Source: Rhizocola hellebori (GTDB lineage: Bacteria > Actinomycetota > Actinomycetes > Mycobacteriales > Micromonosporaceae). Taken from it: a stretch of 64,000 nt of DNA. A program made the position numbers and the translations under genes. Of this stretch, positions 19,144 through 27,416 are shown piece after piece (position 1 is the first letter of the stretch; the number at the start of each line of letters is the position of its first letter). The stretch spans positions 1 through 64,000 of the forward strand of contig NZ_BONY01000009.1 of the NCBI RefSeq assembly GCF_016862955.1, given 5' to 3'. Under the pieces are notes generated by a model, which had not been told where the DNA came from, did no database searches, and worked only from the letters and a program-made list of their open reading frames with translations.

Positions 19144-21170
19144 GCACCGCGGCGGACGGCACGCCGATCGACGACTGGATCGAGATCCACGCCAACGGCC
19201 GGGTCACCGTCAAGACCGGCAAGGTGGAGCTGGGGACAGGGCTGATGACCGCCCTGGCCCAGATCGCCGCCGAAGAACTCGACGTTGCTGTGGAAGACAT
19301 CGACATGGCAGGCCCGTGGACCGGCCGCAGCCCGGACGAGGGCTACACCGCCGGCAGCCGTTCGATCAAGGACGGCGGGGCGGCGATCCGCCGGGCCGCG
19401 GCCGAGGCCCGTCAAGCGTTGCTGGAGCTGGCCACGGCGCAGCTGGGTGACGCGCTGACCGTGGCCCGCGGCGTGATCACCGGGCCTGGCGGCCGCCGGA
19501 GCTACGCCGAACTGATGGGCGGAAAGCCGTTCCACCGCACGATCGATGGCCGGGCACCGCTCAAACACCCCGAGTCGTACTCCGTCGTCGGCACAGCGGT
19601 TCGGCGCGCCGACATCGCCCGCAAGGTGAACGGGCTGGACGGGTTCGTCACCGACATCCGCGTCGAAGGCATGGTCCACGCCCGGGTGGTGCGCCCCCGC
19701 ACCTTCGGCGCGCGTCTGGTCGACGTCGACACCTCCGCGCTGCCAGATGGCGTGATCGTGGTGCGCCGCAACGACTTTCTGGCGGTGGTCGCCGACCGTG
19801 AGGAGGTGGCGCTCGCGGCCCGTGCCGCCATCCGTCCCCTGTGGACCGACGGGCATCCGTTGCCGCCGATGGACGACCTGTTCGGCTGGATGCGCCGGCA
19901 GGTCACCGACGACAGCGACCTGGTGTCCTGGCCACGCTCCGGCGACGTGGCGGCGGGCCAGCGCACGATCGTGCGCGACTACCACTGGCCGTTTCAGGCG
20001 CACGCCTCGCTCGCACCGTCGTGCGCGGTGGCCGACGTGCGCCCCGACGGTGCTGTCGTCTACACGGCCGCGCAAGGCGTCTACCCGCTACAACGAGCAC
20101 TGGCCCAGCTGCTTGACCTGCCCCCGGCCTCGATCGAGGTCATCCATCGGGAGGGATCGGGCTGCTACGGCCACAACGGCGCCGACGACGCGGCCGCCGA
20201 TGCCGCCGTGATCTCGCAGGAGCTGGGCCGCCCGGTAAGGGTGCAGTGGACCCGTTTCGACGAGCTCGTCTGGGCACGCAAGGGACCAGCGATGACCACC
20301 CGGATGACAGCGGAGCTCGCCCCGAAGGGGCGGATCGCGTTCTGGAGCGCGGACATCTGGACCCCCACGCACGGCGGCCGTCCCGCCAGACCGGACCAGC
20401 TCATCGCCGGCCGGCTGCGTGACGGCCTCGCCGAGCCGGAAGCCACCGCGTACATCGGCGGTGGCCGCAACGCCCAGGTGGACTACGACATCGCCGCACA
20501 GCGGGTCACGATGCGCTGGCTGCGCAAGCCCGCGCTGCCCGGTTCTGCGCTGCGGGGCTTGGGCGCCACCGCCAACACCTTCGCCAACGAGTGCTTCATG
20601 GACGAGCTGGCCGCTCTGGCCGAAGTGGACCCGGTCGAGTTTCGCCGCCGGCACCTCACCGACCCCCGGGCGCTGGCTGTGCTCGATGCTGTGACGCAAG
20701 CTTGCGGATGGGGTCTGCCGCTGCCGGCGGGCCGGGGCCGCGGCTTCGCCTATGGCCGCTACGACGGCACCGGCGCCTATGTGGCGACGGTCGCCGAAGT
20801 GTCCATTGTGGACAATGAGGCGCGGGTGGAGCGGCTCTGGATCGCGCACGACTGCGGGCTGATCGTCAACCCGGACGGCCTGCGCAACCAGATCGAGGGC
20901 AACCTCATTCAGTCGCTGAGCCGGGCTTTGATCGAGCAGGTTCGCTGGGACGCGGGCGGGCTGCTGTGCACAGAATGGGATTCCTACCCGATCCTGCGTT
21001 TCACCCAGATCCCGCCTCTCGAAGTGATCCTCATCGACCGCCCGGATCAGCCGCCGGTCGGCGCGGGGGAACCGGCGACCATCACCACTGCCCCTGCTGT
21101 CGCTAATGCCATCGCCGCGGCCAGCGGAGTGCGGCTGCGCCAAGTCCCGCTGGGCGGGCAGCTGCGCTAG
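19140..21170 (+). CDS. molybdopterin-binding large subunit of an aldehyde/isoquinoline-type oxidoreductase
   Basis: 676 residues, within the range of single-chain Mo-hydroxylase large subunits. Early segment VELGTGLMTALAQIAAEELD, central cofactor-binding stretches (SGCYGHNGADDAAADAAV, SALRGLGATANTFANECFMDE) and the catalytic Glu in VGAGEPATITTAP near the C-terminus are all present. It hydroxylates an N-heterocycle or aldehyde using water. With only the 2Fe-2S partner and no FAD subunit next to it, the pair resembles IorAB rather than xanthine dehydrogenase. No MoCo maturation gene adjoins it. The substrate is unknown. Confidence 0.9.
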   Translation: MSTAADGTPIDDWIEIHANGRVTVKTGKVELGTGLMTALAQIAAEELDVAVEDIDMAGPWTGRSPDEGYTAGSRSIKDGGAAIRRAAAEARQALLELATAQLGDALTVARGVITGPGGRRSYAELMGGKPFHRTIDGRAPLKHPESYSVVGTAVRRADIARKVNGLDGFVTDIRVEGMVHARVVRPRTFGARLVDVDTSALPDGVIVVRRNDFLAVVADREEVALAARAAIRPLWTDGHPLPPMDDLFGWMRRQVTDDSDLVSWPRSGDVAAGQRTIVRDYHWPFQAHASLAPSCAVADVRPDGAVVYTAAQGVYPLQRALAQLLDLPPASIEVIHREGSGCYGHNGADDAAADAAVISQELGRPVRVQWTRFDELVWARKGPAMTTRMTAELAPKGRIAFWSADIWTPTHGGRPARPDQLIAGRLRDGLAEPEATAYIGGGRNAQVDYDIAAQRVTMRWLRKPALPGSALRGLGATANTFANECFMDELAALAEVDPVEFRRRHLTDPRALAVLDAVTQACGWGLPLPAGRGRGFAYGRYDGTGAYVATVAEVSIVDNEARVERLWIAHDCGLIVNPDGLRNQIEGNLIQSLSRALIEQVRWDAGGLLCTEWDSYPILRFTQIPPLEVILIDRPDQPPVGAGEPATITTAPAVANAIAAASGVRLRQVPLGGQLR

Positions 21171-21261
21171 GTATGACAAGTTGCGCTCCGCGCTGCTGGC
21201 CGCCATCGCCTCCGGCGACAACCCATTCGCGCCCTGAAACCAGACGTGACACGCTGACTTC

Positions 21262-21507
21262 GTGACCAGTGACACGCCCGACCGGCGGCTGTGGCTCATC
21301 GAGATAGCCGTCCTCGCCTCCAGCGATGAAGTCGACCGGCTCGCCGACGACCTCATCACCACCCTCTGCCCCGACCCCACCCACGACGGCGACTGCTCCA
21401 CACCATGGGCATTGACCACCATCGACGGTTCGAGTTTCTCCGCTCGCCGCCAAGCCGACATGCGCGAAAGCATCCGCCTGACCAACCCCGACCCCAGCGA
21501 CTTCTGA
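21262..21507 (+). CDS. small hypothetical protein
   Basis: 81 residues, GTG start, with actinobacterial codon bias. One helix (LIEIAVLASSDEVDRLADDL) is followed by a Cys/His/Asp segment (CPDPTHDGDC) and an Arg-rich helix. The two Cys plus His could bind a metal, but this is speculative. No signal peptide or TM. It lies 91 bases after the Mo-hydroxylase and is convergent with the next gene. No family recognised. Confidence 0.55.
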   Translation: MTSDTPDRRLWLIEIAVLASSDEVDRLADDLITTLCPDPTHDGDCSTPWALTTIDGSSFSARRQADMRESIRLTNPDPSDF

Positions 21508-21525
21508 CGCGCTAGCTGAATGCGC

Positions 21526-21951
21526 TCATTCTGCCTGGCGGTAGGTCCCCACCCAGAAAAGAGAGAAAATCGCTATGACTGGTACGAGGCTTGCCAGCAC
21601 AACGAGTCCGTGAAAGCCGAGAAGCACTTGCAGCCCGATCAGGGCCAGCGGCGGCACGGCACCAAGCAGCACGATGACGGCGAGATAGGCTGCCCGGACA
21701 AGCAATCCCTGACCCAGTTGGCGCAACAGCGGGCCGTCGCTATCGGCATGCCAGGCCATGACGGGCGCATCGCTGTCGTCGGTCAGCGCGGCCTCGGAGA
21801 TGTCCACTTTGGACCATCCGACCCTGGTGTTGAGACGCCGCCCCAGCGCGCCGCGCATGCGAGCATCCCAAACCCGTTGATAGCGCAGCGACATCAACAG
21901 GTAGGCGACGAGCCACACCGCGCTGAAGATGATCTGAACCGGTACCGACAT
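21526..21951 (-). CDS. small membrane protein
   Basis: 141 residues with an N-terminal TM helix (IIFSAVWLVAYLLM), a soluble loop of about 55 residues with charged and Trp residues, and two closely spaced C-terminal TM helices (AAYLAVIVLLGAVPPLALIGL, LVVLASLVPVIAIFSLFWV). Three TMs overall. No family recognised. It is divergent from the acidic protein gene at 22067 and convergent with the 81-residue gene. Confidence 0.65.
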   Translation of the reverse strand: MSVPVQIIFSAVWLVAYLLMSLRYQRVWDARMRGALGRRLNTRVGWSKVDISEAALTDDSDAPVMAWHADSDGPLLRQLGQGLLVRAAYLAVIVLLGAVPPLALIGLQVLLGFHGLVVLASLVPVIAIFSLFWVGTYRQAE

Positions 21952-22066
21952 GGAACGCCACGATACGGCAGGTTGATCAGGATGTCACCACCTGGATCTG
22001 CAGCCCAGCGACCCGGACACGGGCCCCGACTGGCGGCCTGGCGGGTCGGCGAGCGATGATCGCGGG

Positions 22067-22807
22067 GTGGACATTCCCGTATCGCTGCGCGAATCGTTGC
22101 ACGATCCCGCGTTCTGGGCGCGGTACACCTTCGCCGCGGAGGACGGCCCCGGCGCGGATCGGCTCGGCACCCTCAGGGAGCTGCTCGACGAAGACGAAGA
22201 CGAGGAAGGTGACGAGGAGCGGGAGGACGCGTTCGTCGTCAGCTTCGACGTCGGCGGCGGGCATCTGGTGGTGCTCGACATCGACAACGATCTCGGCTCG
22301 TACGAGCTCGGCATCGCCGCGCCGGGTGGCGCCGACATTGCCTCGCTGGGCTGGGACGACCTGGCGCATTGGCATCCTTTCGCGTTGCGCTGGCCGGAAC
22401 TCGACCTGATCTGCCGCGCGGTCTCGGTGCTGGATCCACAGCTGCCGCATCCAGGAGCGCCGATGGCCTTGCTGTGCCGGTTCGCCGCGGTCTTCGACGG
22501 CGACGACGTGGACGCCGCCGTCGCCGAGGTGGACGCGGCATACTCCGCGCTGCGGCCTCAGGATTGGGAAGGCTACTGGCCCGCGGGCAGCGATTGGCTT
22601 GACCGCGCCGACTTCCGCGGCCAGCAGGTGGTGTGGCATCGCGACGACGCGGGCAACATGTGGGCTGAACAAGACGACGATCACGACAGCGACTTCTACA
22701 GCACCCGGGTGACACCACCGGATGAGGGCGAGCATTTCCCGCACGCCCGGCTGAGAAGCCTGCTTGCCGCCGCCGCGATCACCGTAGCCACCCGATCCCA
22801 TCCCTAG
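22067..22807 (+). CDS. acidic cytosolic hypothetical protein
   Basis: 246 residues, GTG start, strongly acidic with a DEDEDEEGDEERED run near residue 45 and Asp/Trp-rich segments. The pattern (FVVSFDVGGGHLVVLDID, ALRPQDWEGYWPAGSDWL) suggests an alpha/beta protein without catalytic signature. Immunity proteins of contact-dependent toxins are often this acidic and of this size, but no toxin is next to it, so this is only a possibility. A membrane-protein gene follows after 53 bases on the same strand. Confidence 0.65.
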   Translation: MDIPVSLRESLHDPAFWARYTFAAEDGPGADRLGTLRELLDEDEDEEGDEEREDAFVVSFDVGGGHLVVLDIDNDLGSYELGIAAPGGADIASLGWDDLAHWHPFALRWPELDLICRAVSVLDPQLPHPGAPMALLCRFAAVFDGDDVDAAVAEVDAAYSALRPQDWEGYWPAGSDWLDRADFRGQQVVWHRDDAGNMWAEQDDDHDSDFYSTRVTPPDEGEHFPHARLRSLLAAAAITVATRSHP

Positions 22808-22860
22808 CCCCGCAAACAGCGCCTGGCATCGTGTGGCGCACAGATGGCATCGTTGTCGGC

Positions 22861-23346
22861 ATGCGGATCCTGCCCTATGAGCGGTTCACCATCCAGAGCC
22901 CTCTCCCCGTGGATGAGCTCACCCACCGGCTGCGCAGCGGGGTTGCCCCGGTCAGGTTCTCGCTACGGCGGCCGGCGCAGCCGTTCCAGGGCTCGGTTCA
23001 CGGCGACAGATTTGTGATTCACCGTGTGCTCGGCTACCGCAACTCCTTCCGGCCGGAGATAACCGGCCGAGTCGTCCCGGCAGGCGGGGGCTCGACAATC
23101 GAGGTGAGCATGGCCCTTCATCCTGTCATCCTGGCCTTTATGGGCTTCTGGCTCACCATTGCCGCCCTGGTTTTCGTGGGGTTCGGCATCGCCGTCGTGA
23201 GCCGCGCCGCCAACGCCCGCGACGTTGGCGTCTTCCCGTTTCTCTTCCTGCCCTTCGGGCTGGCGGTGTGCACGATCGGCTTCCGCATCGAGGCGAACCG
23301 GACCAAGCAGGCCCTGTATCGACTCGTCGGCGCCGTCGCGGCTTGA
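22861..23346 (+). CDS. small membrane protein of unknown function
   Basis: 161 residues: a beta-rich soluble N-terminal half beginning MRILPYERFTIQSPLP (to ~85), then two TM helices (AFMGFWLTIAALVFVGFGIAV and FPFLFLPFGLAVCTIGF) and a basic C-terminus. ATG 22861 gives this typical opening; an earlier in-frame start would add seven or more poorly supported residues. I recall similar actinobacterial hypothetical proteins with the same opening but know no function. Confidence 0.7.
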   Translation: MRILPYERFTIQSPLPVDELTHRLRSGVAPVRFSLRRPAQPFQGSVHGDRFVIHRVLGYRNSFRPEITGRVVPAGGGSTIEVSMALHPVILAFMGFWLTIAALVFVGFGIAVVSRAANARDVGVFPFLFLPFGLAVCTIGFRIEANRTKQALYRLVGAVAA

Positions 23347-23380
23347 CCGCAGCCGGGCGCCGAGTGTCCATATTGGAGAG

Positions 23381-24094
23381 TCAGTCGGCCGACACGAAGC
23401 ATTCGTCGGAGTTGAGTTCCCAGTAGGCGGTTCCCATGGCGGCCATGGCCGAGCTGGTCTGGGTGCTCATCGCGGCGAGGGCCGTGATCTTACGATCGAG
23501 GTCGGCGCCGGAGAGGGTGATCGCGATGGCCATCTTTTCGCGCGGCACGCCAACCGGGCGCTCGTCGGTCATGAAGACCTGCCACTGCTCGTAGAGACTG
23601 CCCCACTTCGCCAGGTGGTCATCGGTCATCGACGCGTGCAGCAGCCGCCCCGGTCTGCCCGCCAATTCCCACGCCGCACCAGTCCATTGCGAGATCGCCT
23701 GATGGTCGGGGTGGAAGGTGGTCCCGTCCGGGCCGAACGTCAGGATGGTGTCGGGTGCCACCTCATCGATGATCGCGCGGATTCGCGCGATCGCCTCGGC
23801 CTGGTCCACTTCGGACAGAGCGCCGTCGGCGTAATCCAGGAAGTGGTGCTCGGTGACGCCCAGGACGGCCATTGCCGCGGCCGTCTCCCAACGCCGTACC
23901 TGACCGAGGCGCTGCGGCGGCCAGGTCACCGGATCGTCGGTGCCGTGCTCGCCGGCTGTCGCCGACACGCACACCACCCGCTGCCCGGCGGCCACGGCAG
24001 CGGCCATGATGCCACCGGCGAGGTAGGTTTCGTCGTCGGGATGCGCCCAGATCGACAGGATGGTGCCGAGCTCGGCGATGCTCAGGTGGGTCAC
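23381..24094 (-). CDS. PIG-L family deacetylase
   Basis: 237 residues. The zinc motif AHPDDE lies at 17-22 and the second metal/substrate motif HPDH at about 125. Rossmann-like strands (RVVCVSATAGEHG, TILTFGPDG) surround them. PIG-L enzymes remove acetyl groups from GlcNAc-type sugars, as in mycothiol (MshB) and mycothiol-conjugate metabolism (Mca) or antibiotic tailoring. The enzyme lacks a recognised MshB/Mca context, so substrate is open. GTG start at 24094. Confidence 0.9.
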   Translation of the reverse strand: MTHLSIAELGTILSIWAHPDDETYLAGGIMAAAVAAGQRVVCVSATAGEHGTDDPVTWPPQRLGQVRRWETAAAMAVLGVTEHHFLDYADGALSEVDQAEAIARIRAIIDEVAPDTILTFGPDGTTFHPDHQAISQWTGAAWELAGRPGRLLHASMTDDHLAKWGSLYEQWQVFMTDERPVGVPREKMAIAITLSGADLDRKITALAAMSTQTSSAMAAMGTAYWELNSDECFVSAD

Positions 24095-24304
24095 CCGCCC
24101 ATCAAATCATGGCGACCAGAAGCCGCCGAGGCGATTTATGGTGCTGCGTCGGGAATCCGACGACCCCGCGTGGGCGCTATCCCGCACCATCGTGGCAGGC
24201 CAAGCCGCCGAGGCGGCCATGATGGCGATGCCCGCTGATGCCGGAGGTGCTGGTCACCTTGGCGGCCACCCGCCGACGACCGTCCAGAGCGGGGATCGAC
24301 GACC

Positions 24305-24664
24305 TTAGGCATCCTTGTCGTAGGCATGCAGCCCGATGAGCAGGCCAGCGGGGTCGACGATGTAGCAGCCACGGCCGACGCCATCGATGCTGAAGGGATC
24401 GACGACCACCTGGCCACCATTCGCCGTCACGCGCGCCATGGCGCTGTCGAGATCGTCGACGCGGATGACGGGGATGGCGCGGGGCTGGCCGTCACGCGAA
24501 GGCATCAGCCCGGTGTCGACGCCGGGCGCCTCGCCGTGCGGGGCCACCAGATAGTCGGGCGCGGCGAACGGCTGCACCTGCCACCCGAAGACCTCCGCGA
24601 AAAAGCCGGCCGTGGCCGCAAGGTCGGGTGAATTGAGTTCGACATAGCTAACGGGCTGGGTCAT
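24305..24664 (-). CDS. VOC-family (glyoxalase-like) protein
   Basis: 119-residue single-module vicinal-oxygen-chelate protein: opening SYVELNSPDLAATAGFFAEVFGW and closing CYIVDPAGLLIGLHAY, with paired beta-alpha-beta units. It dimerises to form metal or ligand sites in known members (glyoxalase, bleomycin resistance, dioxygenase). Its start overlaps the upstream ArsR gene by 17 bases, so it is the cotranscribed target of that regulator. The ligand is unknown. Confidence 0.88.
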   Translation of the reverse strand: MTQPVSYVELNSPDLAATAGFFAEVFGWQVQPFAAPDYLVAPHGEAPGVDTGLMPSRDGQPRAIPVIRVDDLDSAMARVTANGGQVVVDPFSIDGVGRGCYIVDPAGLLIGLHAYDKDA

Positions 24665-24974
24665 GACGTTCCTTCCGGAGATTCGCAGGGGGTGCTTTGC
24701 TTTGCCGTGCCGCCATTTCGCCGGCCCAGTGACTCACGGCCAGCAGAGGGTCGCGGGCCAGCTCGTGCCACCGGTGCCGGCCGACGGCCGTGGTGTGCAC
24801 CAAACCGGCGTCCTGTAGCAGTTTCAGGTGTTGCGAGACCGCAGGTCGGCTGATCGGCAACAGCTCAGCCAGCTGCCCGGTGGTCGCTGGACCGTGCGCG
24901 AGCCGGGCGATCATCCTGCGCCGGGACGCGTCCGCGACAGCGGTGAACACGGCATCAGGTTCGGCGTGCCCCAT
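24648..24974 (-). CDS. ArsR-family winged-helix repressor
   Basis: 108 residues: FTAVADASRRRMIARLAHGPATTGQLAELL, then the recognition helix region ISRPAVSQHLKLLQDAGLVHTT and wing AVGRHRWHELA. No Cys metal site is visible, so it belongs to the non-metal ArsR group often paired with VOC or SRPBCC genes. It overlaps the VOC gene by 17 bases. A clear inverted-repeat operator with TAAGC half-sites lies directly upstream. Confidence 0.9.
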   Translation of the reverse strand: MGHAEPDAVFTAVADASRRRMIARLAHGPATTGQLAELLPISRPAVSQHLKLLQDAGLVHTTAVGRHRWHELARDPLLAVSHWAGEMAARQSKAPPANLRKERHDPAR

Positions 24975-24990
24975 CCTCCCCCACCAAATC

Positions 24991-25026
24991 GGTAAGCATT
25001 TCCTTACGCGTAAGCCCTAGCTTACC
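24991..25026 (-). promoter_or_regulatory. ArsR operator cluster
   Basis: GGTAAGC (24991-24997) pairs with GCTTACC (25020-25026), and the perfect 12-bp palindrome CTTACGCGTAAG (25003-25014) lies between them; GTAAGC/GCTTAC (25010-25025) form a further pair. The site is 17-52 bases upstream of the ArsR start and overlaps the end of the kinase pseudogene. Autoregulation is inferred. Confidence 0.65.
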
Positions 25027-25532
25027 CGATGCTCGCGGCTTGCGCGACGAACCGGTTGGCCGCTCTCCGGCTGGACAGCATGATCAGTTTGGTATGGGCC
25101 GCGTGTTCGGTGGCCAGGGCCAGCACGCGGGGCTTCATCGATTTGCGGTAGCCCCATACGTACCAGAAAAAACTCCAGCTGATCCGATCGAAGACCCCGT
25201 CGGTGAGATGTTGCCCGCCCCGGTATCGCCAGCGCCCTTTGCACGATTCCCCACAGGCAGACGGGAGCGGGCAGGTCCAGAAAGATCACCGTGTCGGCGG
25301 CAGCCAAGCGAATCGGCAGGGTGGTCGCGTAGTTTCCCTCGATCAGCCATCGCTGCCCCGCGACGAGCAGCTCTTGTTTGGCGGCGAACTCGGCCAGCGG
25401 CAGGGGGTTCCAGTTTTCGTCGTAATAGAGCGCATCCAGATGGCTGACTGGCAGGTTCAGCAGGGCGCCGAGGCGTTTGGCGATGGTGGATTTGCCGCTG
25501 CCGCCACAGCCGATGATGGCCACGCGTTCCAT
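25022..25532 (-). pseudogene. P-loop small-molecule/adenylate kinase-like gene with a one-base frameshift
   Basis: The first ~100 residues are a clean P-loop kinase: IIGCGGSGKSTIAKRLG (Walker A), LPVSHLDALYYDENW, RWLIEGNYATTLPIRL, ADTVIFLDLPAPVCLWGIVQR. The frame then degenerates into a basic low-quality tail. Dropping one base of the CCC at 25235-25237 restores a typical family ending (RRWRYRGGQHLTDGVFDRIS, then WSFFWYVWGYRKSMKPRVL) that stops at TAA 25022-25024, giving 169 residues. Either the gene is inactivated or the read has a homopolymer error. It is upstream of and codirectional with the ArsR gene. Confidence 0.85.
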
Positions 25533-25603
25533 GACATTCCAGCCTAGGCCAGCGGGCCGAAGTCGGTTGCGGGCGCAGATCACCACCTGCCAGGCTTCCG
25601 GCT

Positions 25604-26509
25604 GTGCAGATGCATGCCGATCAGCTGACCCTCTCGCTGGAAACGGTGCGGGAATTGGTCGATGAACAGTTCCCGCAATGGCGCAGGCTGCCCATCCGTG
25701 GCGTCGCCTCGCAAGGCACCGTCAATGCCATCTTCCGTGTCGGCGACAGCCTGGCGGCCCGGTTTCCACTGCAGCCCGGCGACGTCGACGCGACCCGCCG
25801 CTGGCTGCGAGCCGAAGCAGAAGCGGGCCGTGAACTGATGGGGCGCACGCGGTTCCCCACGCCCACGCCGGTCGCCCTTGGTGAACCCGGGCCGGGCTAC
25901 CCGCTTCCGTGGGCCGTGCAAACCTGGATACCGGGTGTCGTCGCCGCCGAGGAGGACCCGGCTGGATCGGTCGGGTTCGCCCACGATCTGGCCTCATTCA
26001 TCAGCGACGTGCGCGCGATCGACACCCGCGGCCGAACCTTCGGCGGCACGGGCCGAGGAGGCGACCTGCAATCACACGACGGGTGGATGGAAACCTGTTG
26101 TCGGCGCAGCGAACAGCTCCTGGATGTGCCCCGGCTGCGCCGAATGTGGTCGGTCATGCGAGAACTGCCCCGCGGCGACACCAAGGACGTGATGGCCCAC
26201 CGCGATCTGATTCCCGGCAACGTCCTCGTGGCGGGCGGGCGTCTGGCCGGGGTGCTCGATGTCGGCGGATTCGGACCTGCCGACCCAGCCTTGGACCTCG
26301 TCAGCGCATGGCATCTGCTGGATGCCGGGCCACGGTTTGAGCTGCGCAAGGCCCTTGACTGCGGAGACCTCGAATGGCGGCGCGGCGCGGCGTGGGCGTT
26401 CCAGCAAGCAATGGGAGCGGTCTGGTACTACAACGAAACCAATCCGGCCATGTGCGGCATGGGCCGGCGCACGCTGGAACGTCTTGTCGCCGACGATCCA
26501 GCCACCTGA
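25604..26509 (+). CDS. aminoglycoside phosphotransferase (APH)-family kinase
   Basis: 301 residues with the APH fold: N-lobe strand NAIFRVGDSLAARFPL, Brenner-type catalytic loop MAHRDLIPGNVLV and a metal-binding segment LAGVLDVGGFGPADPALDL. Family members phosphorylate aminoglycosides, macrolides, choline or other small alcohols; the sequence does not say which. The GTG at 25604 or ATG at 25610 may start it. The stop is seven bases before the transporter start, so the two form an operon, which suggests handling of a common small molecule. Confidence 0.85.
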   Translation: MQMHADQLTLSLETVRELVDEQFPQWRRLPIRGVASQGTVNAIFRVGDSLAARFPLQPGDVDATRRWLRAEAEAGRELMGRTRFPTPTPVALGEPGPGYPLPWAVQTWIPGVVAAEEDPAGSVGFAHDLASFISDVRAIDTRGRTFGGTGRGGDLQSHDGWMETCCRRSEQLLDVPRLRRMWSVMRELPRGDTKDVMAHRDLIPGNVLVAGGRLAGVLDVGGFGPADPALDLVSAWHLLDAGPRFELRKALDCGDLEWRRGAAWAFQQAMGAVWYYNETNPAMCGMGRRTLERLVADDPAT

Positions 26510-26516
26510 GCCGGCG

Positions 26517-27416
26517 GTGACCGGCGCTGAAGCACCGCGGCCAGACCATTTGCCGTCGCGAGCTGTCGCAGCCGCGGCCATGCTGGCTGCAGCCGCGTTT
26601 TGGGGCATCTCCGGCGGGCTGGTCTCCGGCCTTGCGGTGAGCGGTGCCACGGCGGCGTCCACTGTGGAACTGGTGACCGGGGTCCTCCTGTGCGGGTTGA
26701 CGGTTGCGCGCGGCCAGCGCCTGCGCGCGGTGGTCGCTGCCCTGGGCCGGCGGCTGTGGTGGCTCGGCCTGCTCGAAGCGGTCAACGTGGTCTGCTATTA
26801 CGTGGCCCTGCAGCTGGCCCCGGTGGGACCGGTGATGGCGCTGCACCTGTCCGCGCCGATCCTGTTGACAGCGGCGTTACTTCTTCGCGGGCGCAGGAGA
26901 TTGACGCCCCGGATCGCAGTGGTCTCCGCAATGATCATCGGGGCGCTGGTGCTCATCGCCGCCGCGGACGTGGACCAGGGCCGCTACCCGCATGCGGCCT
27001 GGGGCTACGTGCTGGCCGCCGTCAGCGCGGGCTGCCTCGCACTTTTCGTCACCGCAGTGGGTGCGGTGGCCGGCCACGTCCCGCCGATGGCGGCAGCCGG
27101 AGCGCAGATGCTCGCCTCGGGTCTGCTGCTGAGCCCGTCGCTGATCGGGCTTCGCGCCGATCCCGCCGACGGGATAGCGCTCGCCCTGATCAGCCTGGTC
27201 CTTTTCGCACCGGCGTGCTGGCTTTACTGGACGGCGATGCGGCAGCTGGCGCCCGTCACCGCCAGCACCATCCTGTTGGCCGAACCAATTTTCGGCACGC
27301 CGGTGGCCGCGCTTGCCTACGGTCTTGCCCCGACCGCGGCCCACGGACTCGCCGCCGGTCTCATCCTGGCCGGGGTCTACCTTGACATCAGCGACCCAGC
27401 GTGGGCTAAGGGTTGA
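26517..27416 (+). CDS. EamA/DMT-family transporter
   Basis: 299 residues with ten hydrophobic segments in two five-TM halves (AAAFWGISGGLVSGLAV ... YYVALQLAPVGPVMALHLSA and ASTILLAEPIFGTPVAALAYG), the typical EamA duplication. These are drug/metabolite exporters such as RhtA-type amino-acid or pathway-product carriers. GTG 26517 lies seven bases after the APH kinase stop. Its 3' end overlaps the convergent peptidase E gene by 11 bases. Confidence 0.9.
   Translation: MTGAEAPRPDHLPSRAVAAAAMLAAAAFWGISGGLVSGLAVSGATAASTVELVTGVLLCGLTVARGQRLRAVVAALGRRLWWLGLLEAVNVVCYYVALQLAPVGPVMALHLSAPILLTAALLLRGRRRLTPRIAVVSAMIIGALVLIAAADVDQGRYPHAAWGYVLAAVSAGCLALFVTAVGAVAGHVPPMAAAGAQMLASGLLLSPSLIGLRADPADGIALALISLVLFAPACWLYWTAMRQLAPVTASTILLAEPIFGTPVAALAYGLAPTAAHGLAAGLILAGVYLDISDPAWAKG

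Noticed and set aside
21172-21237. Possible remnant of an antitoxin C-terminus (KLRSALLAAIASGDNPF then stop)
   Set aside because: It has no in-frame ATG or upstream coding support and resembles ParD-like ends only loosely; chance reading of a GC-rich spacer is likelier.
22067-22807. Immunity protein for a polymorphic toxin
   Set aside because: Acidity fits, but no toxin or secretion gene is next to it.
24095-24304. Possible small gene in the spacer between PIG-L and VOC genes
   Set aside because: Frames on both strands give short, compositionally odd peptides without ribosome sites or family features.
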